From Paragonimus westermani (Eukaryota; Platyhelminthes; Trematoda; Plagiorchiida; Troglotrematidae): DNA of 64,000 bases. The notes beneath the pieces were generated by a model. That model saw only the letters and a program-made list of their open reading frames with translations. It was not told the DNA's origin and did no database searches. The stretch spans positions 16,705 through 80,704 of the forward strand of contig QNGE01003254.1 of assembly GCA_008508345.1 (NCBI GenBank), in the 5' to 3' direction. The position numbers and the translations under genes were made by a program. Shown piece after piece: positions 39,311 to 51,100 of the stretch; the stretch's first letter is position 1; each line of letters begins with the position of its first letter.

Positions 39311-40345
39311 TTCTCCATTGTAGTCTGGCTTTCATTCGATAAGTCCAGCATTTCACTCCAATCCACGACGGTTATTTTCAGGCTGATTGCCTGACACACC
39401 AGACTCCGTAGTGTCGCCGACCGCAAAATCCTCTTAGATCTCGCACACCCCGGTATCAGTATCGATCACGAATTGCACTCGATTGTCCGATAGCAAAGCA
39501 ACCGAGCAAATGTGCTAAGCTCTGTTCATCAAGCACTAGTCAATACATTCTTCAACAGTCGGAAGATTAGCACACGATCTTTGGATGTTGAGCGGTTCGT
39601 GATTCGGGATCCGTACGATGTCACTATCTGACTTGTCTCACCGTCGTATGTATGCGTCCGGGAACAAACATAAGCACCGTCGAAATGGTGACGGTGTCAA
39701 TAGGATAAGCTTGCATGACAAACGGACTGTCATAAGGACAATACAGTTTTGACTGGCCAAAATCGAAACGGCTTCGACGGGTTGGTTGACAACGAATTCT
39801 ACGTGACTTTGGGGAAGAGTGAGATTGGTTTTTACATAGGCTGCGAATGTCTGAATACTCACTGCGTGGTCCAACTGGTGGGAGAGACGAAAATAGTCTC
39901 ACTCCGGTCGACACTATTTTGTTGACAGTATGGTCCACCCGGTAGGACGATTGAGCGAGTGACTCAATGGGAACAATCCAATTTCACATCATTCGGCACC
40001 ACTAACTACATCACAAACGGATGAAGAGTTGTACTGCGTTATGTAAGCATTTTGATTGTCATTCTCGGTCGCGAAAGCCAAGTAAATAGACTACCCGCAT
40101 CAGCTGGTTACAGACAAACTGTGACTGGACAATGATACAATGGTGTCAAGATTCGCATAACCATGAACGCAGTTAACAACTGGGTTGCCTCAATCCCCTT
40201 TACAAACACATTGTCGACGAATAAGTGTGGGTAAGCGCTGTATCTGTGATGGTTGTTGATTTCTGGTGTTTGATTTGTGACAGTATATCGAATGATTGAA
40301 CTGGGTCGAATGGATGAGACCGTGTCATGGGATGTTTGTTGATAG
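39311..40345 (-). repeat. About 1.03-kb dispersed repeat, copy 2 (LTR-retroelement-like)
   Basis: Reverse-complement partner of 14887-15929. It keeps the primer-binding-like box (minus strand TGGTGCCGAATGA, 40001-39989), the open frame with TFAAYVKTNLTLPQSHVEF, and the protease-like FVIDTDTG. Similarity stops at 39311, next to the sequence CAACGTAAAA. At the other end it fades near 40345, where this copy has an extra segment of about 16 bp relative to copy 1. The frame that reads VKTNLTLP extends further here (to 78 codons) because a stop present in copy 1 is absent. Scattered substitutions show the two copies are not a very recent pair. Confidence 0.8.
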
Positions 40346-43300
40346 ATGACGTGTGTATTCGAGTGAATGGATTTTGTGCTCTCTTACATGTTGGTGTCAG
40401 TCCTGATGAATTTCTTGGGCTAGCCGTTTTCGAGAGTTGTAATTCTCATAATCGTTGGCCAAGCTTTCAGTTTAACAGAGATACAAACAGGATTTGGGTC
40501 AAATCACCGTTATTTGCATTTGCTGATTTGTGATAAACTGGAGATGGCAGAACGCCACATATATATGTAGAAGTGAAAGCTTCTAAGCTGTTTAGGTTGT
40601 TGTTCACTTCAATTTATTGGTATTTACAATCCCAAGAAGTTGAGTGTCAACAAGTCTACACTTCGCTTAATTTCAGCAGTCGCAGGCGTGAAACGTACAG
40701 ATTATGTATGACGGGCAAACAGAGAGGGACAAATAATGGATGAGCACACAATCACGCGAAATGCTTTGTAATCAGCAGAACTCTAACTTAACCAGTCGGC
40801 CAAGTCATCTTTGTACACTTTTGTAAGCTGCCTGAGGAGTTGTGATCATCACAGCTTCTTTAAATACCAGCATCTTTGAGGTCTGACTGCGTAACGATAC
40901 GCTTAATGAGCCAATTGGGTCGGTTTTGTGTCCTGTTGTGTTTGGCAATCGACCACATGTGGTTCTGAGTAACAGGTTTACCCCTTTTAATTTGTGGTCT
41001 TCATTTGTTTCAACCATTTTGGGACGTATTCTGCAACTTCTTGAAATAGTTTTCGGTGGGCTCTGTCTACGTAAACGTCGAATTGCCTTCAAGTGAACTT
41101 ATATAATTAGACAAACTGCATTCGCAACTTCCTTGATCTGGTTCAAACTAAGCTGAACCGGACAGCTGCATGGGCACGAGACAGGGAAAGTTTTATTCTG
41201 TGCCTAATGTTAAATGACAAGCGATATACTCTGGATTATAGAAGTACGTTTCTTTTTCCTGAGCTGTCCGAACCAGTTCATTGCATTTGTTCGTCACACT
41301 GCATTATGTTCCTGTTAACATGTCAGAATATCGATTTATCGGTGACGCTATTTTTCCCATCTGTTCTGCCTACAGCTTATCACAACTACGATTATTCATG
41401 GTATGACCAGATAGGGTCATGATCAAACCACCTGCTTACTTCGTCAGGACGCGAATGAAGAACTGAAGATATCGCTCGCTTTACGATGCGGTAAGACGAG
41501 CAGATCGCCGTAACGTCTTGAATCAACGTCTGTTGATGAAGACACCTATAAAAGCCAAACAACCGCTTTATCCTGTCTTGTGGCACGAAGATATATTTTG
41601 ATGAATGGAGGTATCAGTGTTATAAAGGCGAATTGATAAATATGGAAAGAACCGGAAATATAATTTGTGCAATACGGTTTTGACGGTATGACCTGGAAAC
41701 TTTCGTTCAATCATTTCTGAATAGATATCTGCTAAGTTTACGCTCAGTTTACTAATCATAGTGCAACTGTATATTTATTCATATGGACGAGCTCAAAATT
41801 TTCTGCTCAGAACAAAGCAGTATCCCTGAGTCATTCAATGAGATTACCTGTATAACAGGGGTAAAAACACTGGAAAACAAAATGTCCCTCTGAGAGTGAC
41901 ACCTGTAAAAAAAGAATCGACGTTAATTGAATATATACTTTGAGAGCTCATCGACAGGCTCTCTACTTTGACTAGAAATTTAATGGAGTCCTTTAGGCAT
42001 TTTGAGAGGCAGCTTCGTGGGTCGGGTCTACAATAACTACTTAACGGCAACTCTGTGATAAGTTGACTTAGTCGTGCGTGTTGTTAGTGACGGCGGTGCC
42101 CCATCCGGGTGTTTCGTCTTTCTAGTACCGTGTCACCACCGTTTGTTAAAGACTTCATGACAACAACGCCTCAGTTCAGCGCACTTAACTCGCCTAAAAT
42201 ATCAGCACTCGATGCTACTGCTCACTAGCAAAGCTGTGTTGATCAGAACTTACCATTCGGTATTGCGCGCGCAAATGTGATTGAAGTAATTGGTCGGGTT
42301 GTCGTGGTGTTGATGAAACCTTTGGTGTGAGTGTAATCCCCATTACGAAATGACAGTAACATCGCAGTGATACTCCTTAATGCCTAACTGTCAAACCACT
42401 GCGAAGACAAAGGTCTGCTCCAGCCAAGAAAAGAGGAAAGGGACCTAATTTTAGAAAAGACCTAATTGGTAGTTTAACGTAACTTATCAATATGCCTACA
42501 AATTGCAGAAAAATAACCGGGTTTTAGATGAAAACAAACCTTCATCAGTTAGGCAGTATGTTTAAGAATTTCTCTACCCACTGCCATCAAGAACAACTCT
42601 ATCGAACAACGACTGCCTTCTCGTCACTGAGCTCACCTTAGGCAACATTTGCAAAGAACGACACTGTGGGTTTCAAGAGCCTCAGCCTGGAGGACGAACC
42701 CGACCTAAACTGGTTAACACATTCGACTTCGGTTCTGCAAGCCAGGTCATCATTCGTTCAAATCGCATCTTTCGCCAGTAAGCCATAGCGTCCGCAAAAA
42801 GCAGCCGAGGTCACGGACAAGTGGCCGATCTCCTAGGTATGTGCCTTACTAATATGTCTGTCTGAACTTAAAGATCACACAATGAAGGACGCGTGATAGC
42901 CATTAACAACTATCTGGGTCCTAGACTCGCCGTTGCTCATCCTTTGGTGCGACTTAATTTGAACGATCTAACGCAGACATTTATGGCCAGGTACCTGAAG
43001 GCGGTTCACGTCTTAAAACCTGGGTGAACAAGTTTCTCAGCCACTAACATGACCGTTATAGCCACACCATATATGTGACCTGTAGAATCAATAAATATGT
43101 CCGTTTGTCATCAGAATGGTTCTGTATCAATGAAAATTCTCCTAGAATGGGAGATGCGAAACTCTACTGCACTGTTTGTTCATCCGCAGTTGCTGATGTA
43201 AATTCAAAAGTATGAAAATCCCTTGGCAATCTCCGTAACCTCAATGCCCAGCATCATGTCTGCGTACAGTGAGACTGTAGAGCGTTTTCAGAAGCAATTA

Positions 43301-43410
43301 AAAGAGTATGAGCCAGAGTTTAGCACTGTCTGTGCTGTTAGGATACTATCAGACAACGGCTTTTTTTCGTCAGTATAGTCAGGATCATTCAGTCTTCCAC
43401 TATGTATGAT
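40346..43410. other. No recognisable gene
   Basis: A 95-codon minus frame at 40805-41092 (RRLRRQSPPKTISRSCRIR near its start) is Arg/Thr-rich and protein-like but has no recognised family and no clear splice sites. A plus stretch at 42.64-42.75 kb also stays open briefly. Nothing else is seen. Confidence 0.5.
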
Positions 43411-43411
43411 A

Positions 43412-43717
43412 TCAATTATGACAGACTAGTTGATTCAAGGAAGAATTATAAAAATTGGTACAGTGGAAGGCTTTGAAGAACGCTGTCCTTGGTGCTCGAA
43501 TAGTTTGACGGTTAGCCGTGAACACCAACCGGAAGTAAAGAACCTGTTTTAGGTACACCCATGCGTCTAAATGAATTTGAGAATTGGAATTGACCATCTG
43601 AGTCGAAGAACTGTTCAGGGTGGAGAAATACAAGTGTTGGCGAACGCTACCCACCAAGCGTCTCCAGAGGTTGACAGAATAAACGTCTTCTTAGAAATTC
43701 CCAGCGTAGTCATCAAA
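43412..43717 (-). mobile_element. Penelope 3' flank, possibly start of a tandem copy
   Basis: Directly after the 3' end of the minus-strand Penelope element, GATGACTACGCTGGGAATTT (minus strand) resembles GACGGCTACGCTGGGGATAT, which lies immediately upstream of the Penelope coding region at about 45.87 kb. This fits the head-to-tail, pseudo-LTR layout known for Penelope-like elements. The rest of the segment has an 81-codon minus frame of unknown nature. Confidence 0.4.
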
Positions 43718-44253
43718 AAGATGATGCAGCGAACAATCTCGCCTTCCGCTCTTCATCATCAGGCCAATTACATAACATTTATGTGAAGCACAGTTTTCAG
43801 AGCGAAGCGGACGAAAGCAAATAGCAAGTTCAAGCGAGGTCAAGCACATCATAAGCACACACGGAGAAAAAACGCTTTGATAGAATTGTCACAATCATGA
43901 CGCAACTGGAACCATGGCGTCTTGATCAGTCGTGTTTTGGGTGGTTGGCCGTGGAAACTTCAACGTCTGAACAGAGCACTTCTGTGCTCACAAAGGTGAA
44001 CCATTCGATCGAATTTCGATCACCTCAGCCGTGACGAAAACTCGGCATCTGACAGCTTTTGAATGAATGTCTTTGACCCGGTATATCGGACAAAAAGAGG
44101 AGGCTAATTTGACAGTACGATTTGCGTCAACGACGTGTGCGACAATTGCGCCGGTAATCATCTTGGTGAATCAACTCATCCTGGATGATGGTCACGGATA
44201 CATTCAGACAAGCGCCTGGTCGTGCGACCCACGTATCTAGTTCCACAGGAACA
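43718..44253 (-). repeat. Left arm of 536-bp inverted repeat (Penelope endonuclease/3' end)
   Basis: This pairs with 45930-46465 in inverse orientation. Only about three or four mismatches were found by eye (for example TATCTAG versus TATATAG, and GTGAACC versus GTGGACC). The arm holds the GIY-YIG endonuclease remnant and the element's 3' end, with CCTGATGATGAAGAGCGGA near its outer end. The arms are separated by about 1.68 kb containing the RT. Confidence 0.9.
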
Positions 44254-45885
44254 CTTCTGTTCTCACAAAGGTGAATTATTCGGTCAGATCCCGATCGTGA
44301 TGATCAAAGGGAGAAAACTGCTGAAATGGATATATTGCGCATTTCAAGTCCCTCTTATAGATTTTAAGTTGAACCGATCCATCAGCAGGTCGCTCCCTGA
44401 GTACGTCCAGGTAAGATAGCTGATTGTTTCACTCAGCTTCTAGGGCAAATGTTAATTTTTTGTGGGCCAATTTGAAAATGGTTGAGATATCTGTTAGATC
44501 AACATTTTCACTAACTATACACACGGTATCATCTACATATCGCTTATAAACACTGAATCCACGAATGGTTTCTTGTAACTGATCGTTCTCAAGCTTCACG
44601 ATGAAGGTTTCCGCAAACAACGACCCCAGCTGGGATCCCACTGCCACACCATCCATCTGTAGAGATAGTTCCCAATTGAATTTAAACTGTATGTTGTGAG
44701 TACAAAATTACAAAAGCTGTTTTATTTCTGGTGGGGTAGACGGACAGCTAGGTTGCCGCCCACAATATAATCACATAGACAGTCCATCGTATCCTTCAGT
44801 GGAACATTTGTAAATAAGGACGATGCGTCTAGAAGAAGCATTTGCTGTCCGGTCAGGTATAGCCCGCTGGTTGTATAAACGAATTCAAAGGAGTTTCGCA
44901 GACTAGGTTTTGACAAATTCTTCATGATGGTTTCAATGAGATACGACAACCATATAGCCAGTGGTATGGTGAATTGCACATGTCCAAAATGGGTCGAAGA
45001 GGTACACCCGCTTTGCGAACATTCGGTAGTCCGTAGAGCCTGGTAATTGTGGTTCCGTCGGGTCAAGTGCGTTCGAAATTTGGAGAGTCAACTGTCCCTT
45101 TTTGTTCCATGGAACGCAGTATTTCTGACAACGCTTTCTCTATTTCAGGGGTTTTCTCCTTCTCGTTCCTGATCTTGAATTTGGTCTGATCATCTGGTAT
45201 GGTCTGCATTTTTTCTAAATAAACTGCCTTATTGAACTGAACTATCCCAGCACCGCATCCAGCTTGAATAGAGTTATGCTTACATTTTTCCTCAAACTTT
45301 CGGTATTGATAACAGGAGTTAGCCAGAGTAGACTTCAATCGTTCAACATCTAGCGGAGATGACGTCTTAATGTCAGACAACTCAGAAGTAACACTCTTGA
45401 GGTGTACTTCCAAATCCAACTGTCTAGTTATTTTCCTTTTGCACAACAAAACCTAGGACCCAGTGACGATAGTTCAACCAACTTTTTATCCAGACACAAT
45501 GAGGGAAAATTATGAAATTACCGTTCTGGGTTGGTTGGAAAGTCAGTGGGTGTCTTCACTGGACTGAGTTGCTCCTGCTAAGCGGCTTGCTTCTTTTCTA
45601 ATTGCCTTTCCAGAATCACACTGACGTAAGGTTTTGAACCATCACGTTCGTTATGTGTGTATCACTATAATCATGTCATAGTGACAGTGATGCGATTTCT
45701 TCGCAGGATTGTCCAGAACTGCCTCGGAAATTTACCAGTTTCGGTACATCTGTCCAGGAGAAGAATTTCAGCTTCCGATTCTGCCAGTTTTGTGTTGAAC
45801 GAACATGTTAAGTGCACTTAGCACTGGTGAGGCCTTGACATGTTTCAAATGATTAAATATCCCCAGCGTAGCCGTCAGGAAGATG
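43718..45885 (-). mobile_element. Penelope-like retroelement, RT plus GIY-YIG endonuclease, broken
   Basis: Minus-strand order is as follows. A 5' segment from about 45.87 kb (AEILLLDRCTETGKFPRQFW) leads to an N-terminal region at 45449-45063 (KAVYLEKMQTIPDDQTKF, EKALSEILRSMEQKGTVDS). Then come the RT signatures RLYGLP and VPLRPILDMCNSPYH, motif A as LLLDASSLFTNVPL, motif B as DGVAVGSQLGSLFAETF and the catalytic YVDD at 44539-44528, intact. The post-RT region SYLDVLRERPADGSVQ follows, then the endonuclease (GTRYVGRTTRRLSECIRDHH) down to 43718. Frameshifts occur near 45065, within 44960-45030 and between 44722 and 44656. There are stops in the endonuclease, and the linker between RT and endonuclease is replaced by a short endonuclease-end fragment. 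Family identity is strong; the copy is inactive. Confidence 0.9.
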
Positions 45886-46465
45886 GAGTAGCAAACAAGC
45901 TTGTTTTCGGTTTTGTCTACTCAGTTACTTGTTCCTGTGGAACTATATACGTGGGTCGCACGACCAGGCGCTTGTCTGAATGTATCCGTGACCATCATCC
46001 AGGATGAGTTGATTCACCAAGATGATTACCGGCGCAATTGTCGCACACGTCGTTGACGCAAATCGTACTGTCAAATTAGCCTCCTCTTTTTGTCCGATAT
46101 ACCGGGTCAAAGACATTCATTCAAAAGCTGTCAGATGCCGAGTTTTCGTCACGGCTGAGGTGATCGAAATTCGATCGAATGGTCCACCTTTGTGAGCACA
46201 GAAGTGCTCTGTTCAGACGTTGAAGTTTCCACGGCCAACCACCCAAAACACGACTGATCAAGACGCCATGGTTCCAGTTGCGTCATGATTGTGACAATTC
46301 TATCAAAGCGTTTTTTCTCCGTGTGTGCTTATGATGTGCTTGACCTCGCTTGAACTTGCTATTTGCTTTCGTCCGCTTCGCTCTGAAAACTGTGCTTCAC
46401 ATAAATGTTATGTAATTGGCCTGATGATGAAGAGCGGAAGGCGAGATTGTTCGCTGCACCATCCT
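45886..46465 (+). mobile_element. Inverted second copy of Penelope endonuclease and 3' end
   Basis: On the plus strand FVYSVTCSCGTIYVGRTTRR contains both halves of the GIY-YIG signature (VY and YVG), followed by LSECIRDHHP. After a shift, GAIVAHVVDANRTVKLASSF and VTAEVIEIRSNGPPL match the endonuclease C-terminal part of the 59-kb copy. Positions 45930-46465 are the right arm of the inverted repeat. Because no RT lies upstream in this orientation, this is a 5'-truncated copy or a duplicated, inverted end of the neighbouring element. The stops and shift are shared with the left arm. Confidence 0.85.
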
Positions 46466-46574
46466 TCAGACTGAACGTTTGTTTGACACATCCTATCCTG
46501 TGACGAAATCCAGCCTGTTTCTCGCAAAGTCTACCTTCCAAACTGTCTTGATGAGTTGGATGAAGGGAACCCAA
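46466..46574 (-). mobile_element. CR1-like LINE RT scrap abutting the Penelope end
   Basis: On the minus strand RLCEKQAGFRHRIGCVKQTF aligns with the CR1-type LINE RT segment usually read as EQQAGFRPGRGCVDQIF. The LINE reading enters from the right and passes straight into Penelope 3'-end sequence at about 46465, marking an insertion or recombination junction. Only some 30 codons survive. CR1 rather than another LINE clade is a judgement from the AGF and GC spacing. Confidence 0.55.
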
Positions 46575-49500
46575 TGTTTCAAGCTGAGTGAGTTGACATG
46601 GTGCAGTTTATGTTAAAATTCTATTAATCATTGAAGCCAAGCCATTTTGTTTTATGGCTACTCTAGGTGTACCTGACGTCTTTCTCGAAATCAAGAACGG
46701 TCGTCGCGCGACTCCAGCAGAGAAGGATGTTCTCCGTCGTCCAGACAGGTGAAACAACTGAGTTAGGGCCTGTACTACCGTCTTCTAACTTTATTTTGAA
46801 TCTGCCAAAACGAGATCATCTGAGCCAACAGTACTGCTGCACTCGAGAACGGAAGTATGATGGCAGTTTTTCAACGGAAATATTCGTTTACTATGCTAGA
46901 GGTCATAAATTAATAAAGCTTCACACACATCGTCAGGGCTTCGTAGTCGTTCAACATTTTTAAACGTTTTGGCTTTCGAGGTACAACATGACCCATGTAA
47001 ATTGTTGTGTCTTATATTGGTGGAGAAAACAAAAGAACTCAAATGGTTTTTGCTCTTACCCTAGAAAGCGTGTCAGTCGGTGAGCCACGGCATGGTTGAT
47101 AAGCTATTTTTAACAATAAACCCTGATCTCTTTAAATCTCTACTGCTGCGAGTGAAAGGGACGAATCAAATTTGCTTGGAAAATGCACATCTTCAATAGG
47201 GTGTTTCGGTTTTTGTTAGTTATCTCACTCCTTTATTGATATAGATTTGGAAGGGCAGCGTTATAGCGTGATCAATTTTTAAGTCACTGTTTGATGAATA
47301 TTTTGTGGTAAAGTTTGGAAACGAGTAGTTGAAGTCACCGTTCTGTCCACGCAAATTAAGTCAAGTGTGCACTAACGGCGTCGGGGGGTACAGTTGATAA
47401 TATTGTACATGTTAGAGATTTAACTCGGCCTACCATACAGAAGAATTTATACTGTAAACTGAACTAGATATTAACTAGGTTTTATGAATTGTCTTAAACA
47501 CCGCTGTGCCGATGGTCAATGAAGGCGCCAAGTACGCAGGAAGGAAACGTAAAATTGTCTATACATCCATTTTCCTAACTTCATTCGGGCTGCACACAAA
47601 AGAACGTTGACCATTCGATTATATTATCAGTAGACACCGCTGAACCGCTATTAATAACACGGTTTTCCCAAGAGACTAAGCGCTTGTTTGTGCACCACAA
47701 CAAAATTATACGCGGTCAAAGAAATAGATACTTATGTTTACAGTCGTCTTCTCTGTGAACTGTCTAACGTTCTAGTAGAATGTCAGTCACACTGGGCGGC
47801 CGACCTCATGCGTATCTGAATGAGACTGTGAGCAACATTCAATCAGGTTGATAAGCAACACACTCCCTCAGTGTGAATGGTACCTTTCTCTTAATCTACC
47901 CAGTCCAGCATAAAGAGAACACAGGTTCGGCGCAGTTTCTCACCAGAATTTTCCTGTTCATCCCATCATTCTATCCCCAAAATGCTTCATTTGGACTTTA
48001 AAAACTGTATTTGTGCAAAATGCAATTTTTTGGGACAAATTAAGTTCCGAGCCTGTAGCTACTGACTTGTGGATCTAATAACTCCTCTACTTCTCATTTT
48101 TCTTGCCTAGGGTTGTGTTATGAACGTTAACAATAACGTGATTTATGTGATTTTGCAGAAAATCACTGAAGACTAGTTCGTACATAATGCACTGACAGTA
48201 TTCACATTATCTTATTGTTCCAGAACCAACATTTCAAATCTTTTCAGTTTTATTGTGTAAACCTACTAAACCTGGGAGTTTCTAAGTGCCCTACAATTAA
48301 GTAAAGGTAGACCATGTTCACTAAGGCCTGTGGCTTTTGAATGTCAACAAGTCAGCCCCGTAGTGATCAGTGTAACACTCGTATTCACTTGAAACCGATG
48401 AGATCTGTGTGATATTTTCATTTTGCCTAGAAGCATACAACAGCAAATCTTCTTTTTAATCTCTTAATGAACTGACGACTGATAGACTTAAACAGTCCAT
48501 CAGTCACTTATAATCCCAATGGACGAATCAGTTTTTGGGCCAATTTTACTCACATTTTTGTCCTCAGATTGAACTATCTGGTCGATTACACGGTATAACA
48601 CCGGGTTTCAACCAAGTCACACTGCAGCGATAGCGTAGTCTTTTAAGTAAAAAATCCGGGAGCAGGTGAATGTGACCCAACTAAATCATGGAAACGAGTT
48701 CAACTAGATACGCTTATTACTATCATGCAATAACCACAAATAAATCTGGAGCAATTTTTGAGTGTCCGGGAAATAATATGCATTTCCTCTCCTTTCACAG
48801 TGTAATAAAAACTGTGATTATGACCTACGTGAGTTGACTGTGTTATCAATCATAACGATTTGACCATATACACAGGGATACATTGTATCCAAAGCAGTCG
48901 CTGCTTTGGTTGTATCGCACATGGCGTAGAGCATACATGCTGTGCTTATCCGTTAAATCTCAAAACGTATTTGTAAAGGGTCACCTATATCCCTCACTTC
49001 TTGGATTAAGCATGGTGCGTTGCACGTTATCAAGATACCATACAGATCGCGACTAATAAAAAAGTGTCAGTTTGCTTCCGAATTATGATTTAAATATTAT
49101 CTACTTTTAATCACAGAATTTCCAGGATAACCCTTATGACAGAAATACTGATTAGTCAGGAATGCGCAGCTAAGTTTGAGCTAAATGATGCCATGGATAT
49201 ACTAGGTAATATTTTGATTACTAGTAACTAGACGAGGAGCCGATTCATATAAATTAAACGTCAAACATACTTGCACACCTCATTGACGTTCAAATATGCA
49301 TTTGATTCAACTCTTTCCCAAAATACACCAAACAGGACTTTTCCATCGTTTATAACACATACTTGAAGCATACTGTCTATTTATTTCACCAGGAACGGGC
49401 GAGACGGATGCAAACCTTGTGTAACATTGTTGTTTGTTGTTTTTCTTCGTAGGTCCAGTAGACAAGATTTGAATTGGCTGTTGTTGGTTGCGACACGGGC

Positions 49501-50985
49501 TGAAATCCAACTTTGACTTGCACAGTATTCAAACTAGACGATCGCATGATTTCTACTCCCTCTACATGAACGTTAGTCAGGGTTGTAAATTTGCTACCTG
49601 GTAGCCTTTTTCCTCGTTCATACTCTATGGGCTGTTATGACAAGTCGCAAATCAATTCTGACATCTTAGAAAACCTTGTGAGCAATTCGGAAACCAGCTA
49701 CGAAGTAGATCGCAATTAAGGCAGGCTAAATGAACGCAGCTAAACGAAGAAGGTAACGGCTAATGGGTCAGGTGTATTTTTTCAGTCGAAAATACTGGGT
49801 TGGGATTGCTAATTACGCCTAATCGGGAATACATGATTAGTCGGAAAGGACTTAAATCGATACAATCTGTAAGCGAGACCGGTCGGAGAGTCCATTAGTT
49901 TTCGGAGTAAGTAAGTAGGATCACCGTAGTCCTGATATGTTAAAACTGTCGTTTCACCCAGCTACCGATGCAAGTCAGTTCGAACGATCCGACCGATGTT
50001 CACGCACTACAGTGTTCAGACCCGTTAACCACATTCACAGTGCGTTTAGCCTCAGAATTCTAATGAGTTCTGCACCGAGACGCCGCTCTGTGTTTCAAAA
50101 TCGTCATCTACCTACTTGAGCGTCTCCAGATCAACTTCGTGACCCGTACCTGATACGAGAACAGCGATTGTGGAACTCCTTGTCATGGTCTTGTAGTGTA
50201 GTTGATTTCGGGATGCTTTTCTAGTGATCCTTCGGTGCTCAATTACAACAGTTTCAGCTCTCTCTTGCTGTTTACTCGTTATAAGCTTGCACATGGTCCG
50301 TGCATTTTAGTCTTTGTAAACATTTGACAGCTTATTACTGATGTGACATTTATCGTATGGTTGGTTAGTACACACAATCTACCTTAAACAGACTATTTGA
50401 ATAAAGTGCTTACCTAGCCAGCTAAAATTTCTCCAGGCTCAATTCATTTGATCCATAAGACCAACACCTGTGGCCGTTCTTCTTTTAGCGTGCGATAGTT
50501 TTCAGCATGAATGCTTGACATCAGTATAAGATTTACACCACACACCAACTGCAACTTGTCACAAACGGTTGCTGCACAGTGGTTAATATGAGGGGAATTC
50601 TAATCAGTTAGAATATTTTAGAGATAGTTGATCATGATCAGTTTAACTTGTCCGCCAATTATGCACTTGGATTTACAGTGCATTCAGTCGCTGTTGTCGG
50701 CAATCCAAAAAATTATGAACCGGTTCCATCTTTTGATTGACCTGTCTATGGCATGATTCATCATCGTTAATGTACTGGTTGACTGATTGGGATCCCTTGT
50801 TTCACATGTCTATTTTCTCTTCGGATTACCAGGAAGTATGTCTTAGGTTGGGTGCCTGGTAAAAAATTTGTTTTTCTCTCGATAATGACCGTACATGAAT
50901 TATAAGCAACCTACCAGTGACTGCAGCTTTCTTATCCACGTAGATGTTTCCGTGTTTGCGTGTGATATTTTGATCATAGCTGAAA
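46575..50985. other. No recognisable gene
   Basis: A 98-codon plus frame at 46667-46963 begins with a non-ATG codon and has no recognised family. The remaining 4 kb holds only short frames, no clear repeats and no splice-supported exons. Confidence 0.55.
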
Positions 50986-50989
50986 ATCA

Positions 50990-51100
50990 AGTCGTCGGTG
51001 CAGTTGTCAATACAACTGCCTCATGAAAGAGTGACAGGAATTCTAATTCCGACTTTGGCAGTGGTATTCACTATTAACGAGGTGTAGCCAGAACGAACAT
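50990..51100 (+). repeat. SINE-like copy, family A (5' part)
   Basis: GTCGTCGGTGCAGTTGTCAA gives an A-box-like head, followed by CAACTGCCTCATGAAAGAGT and GGAATTCTAATTCCGAC over the B-box region, then AACGAGGTGTAGCC. Order and spacing match family A at 10.2 kb and 13.0 kb. Confidence 0.5.
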
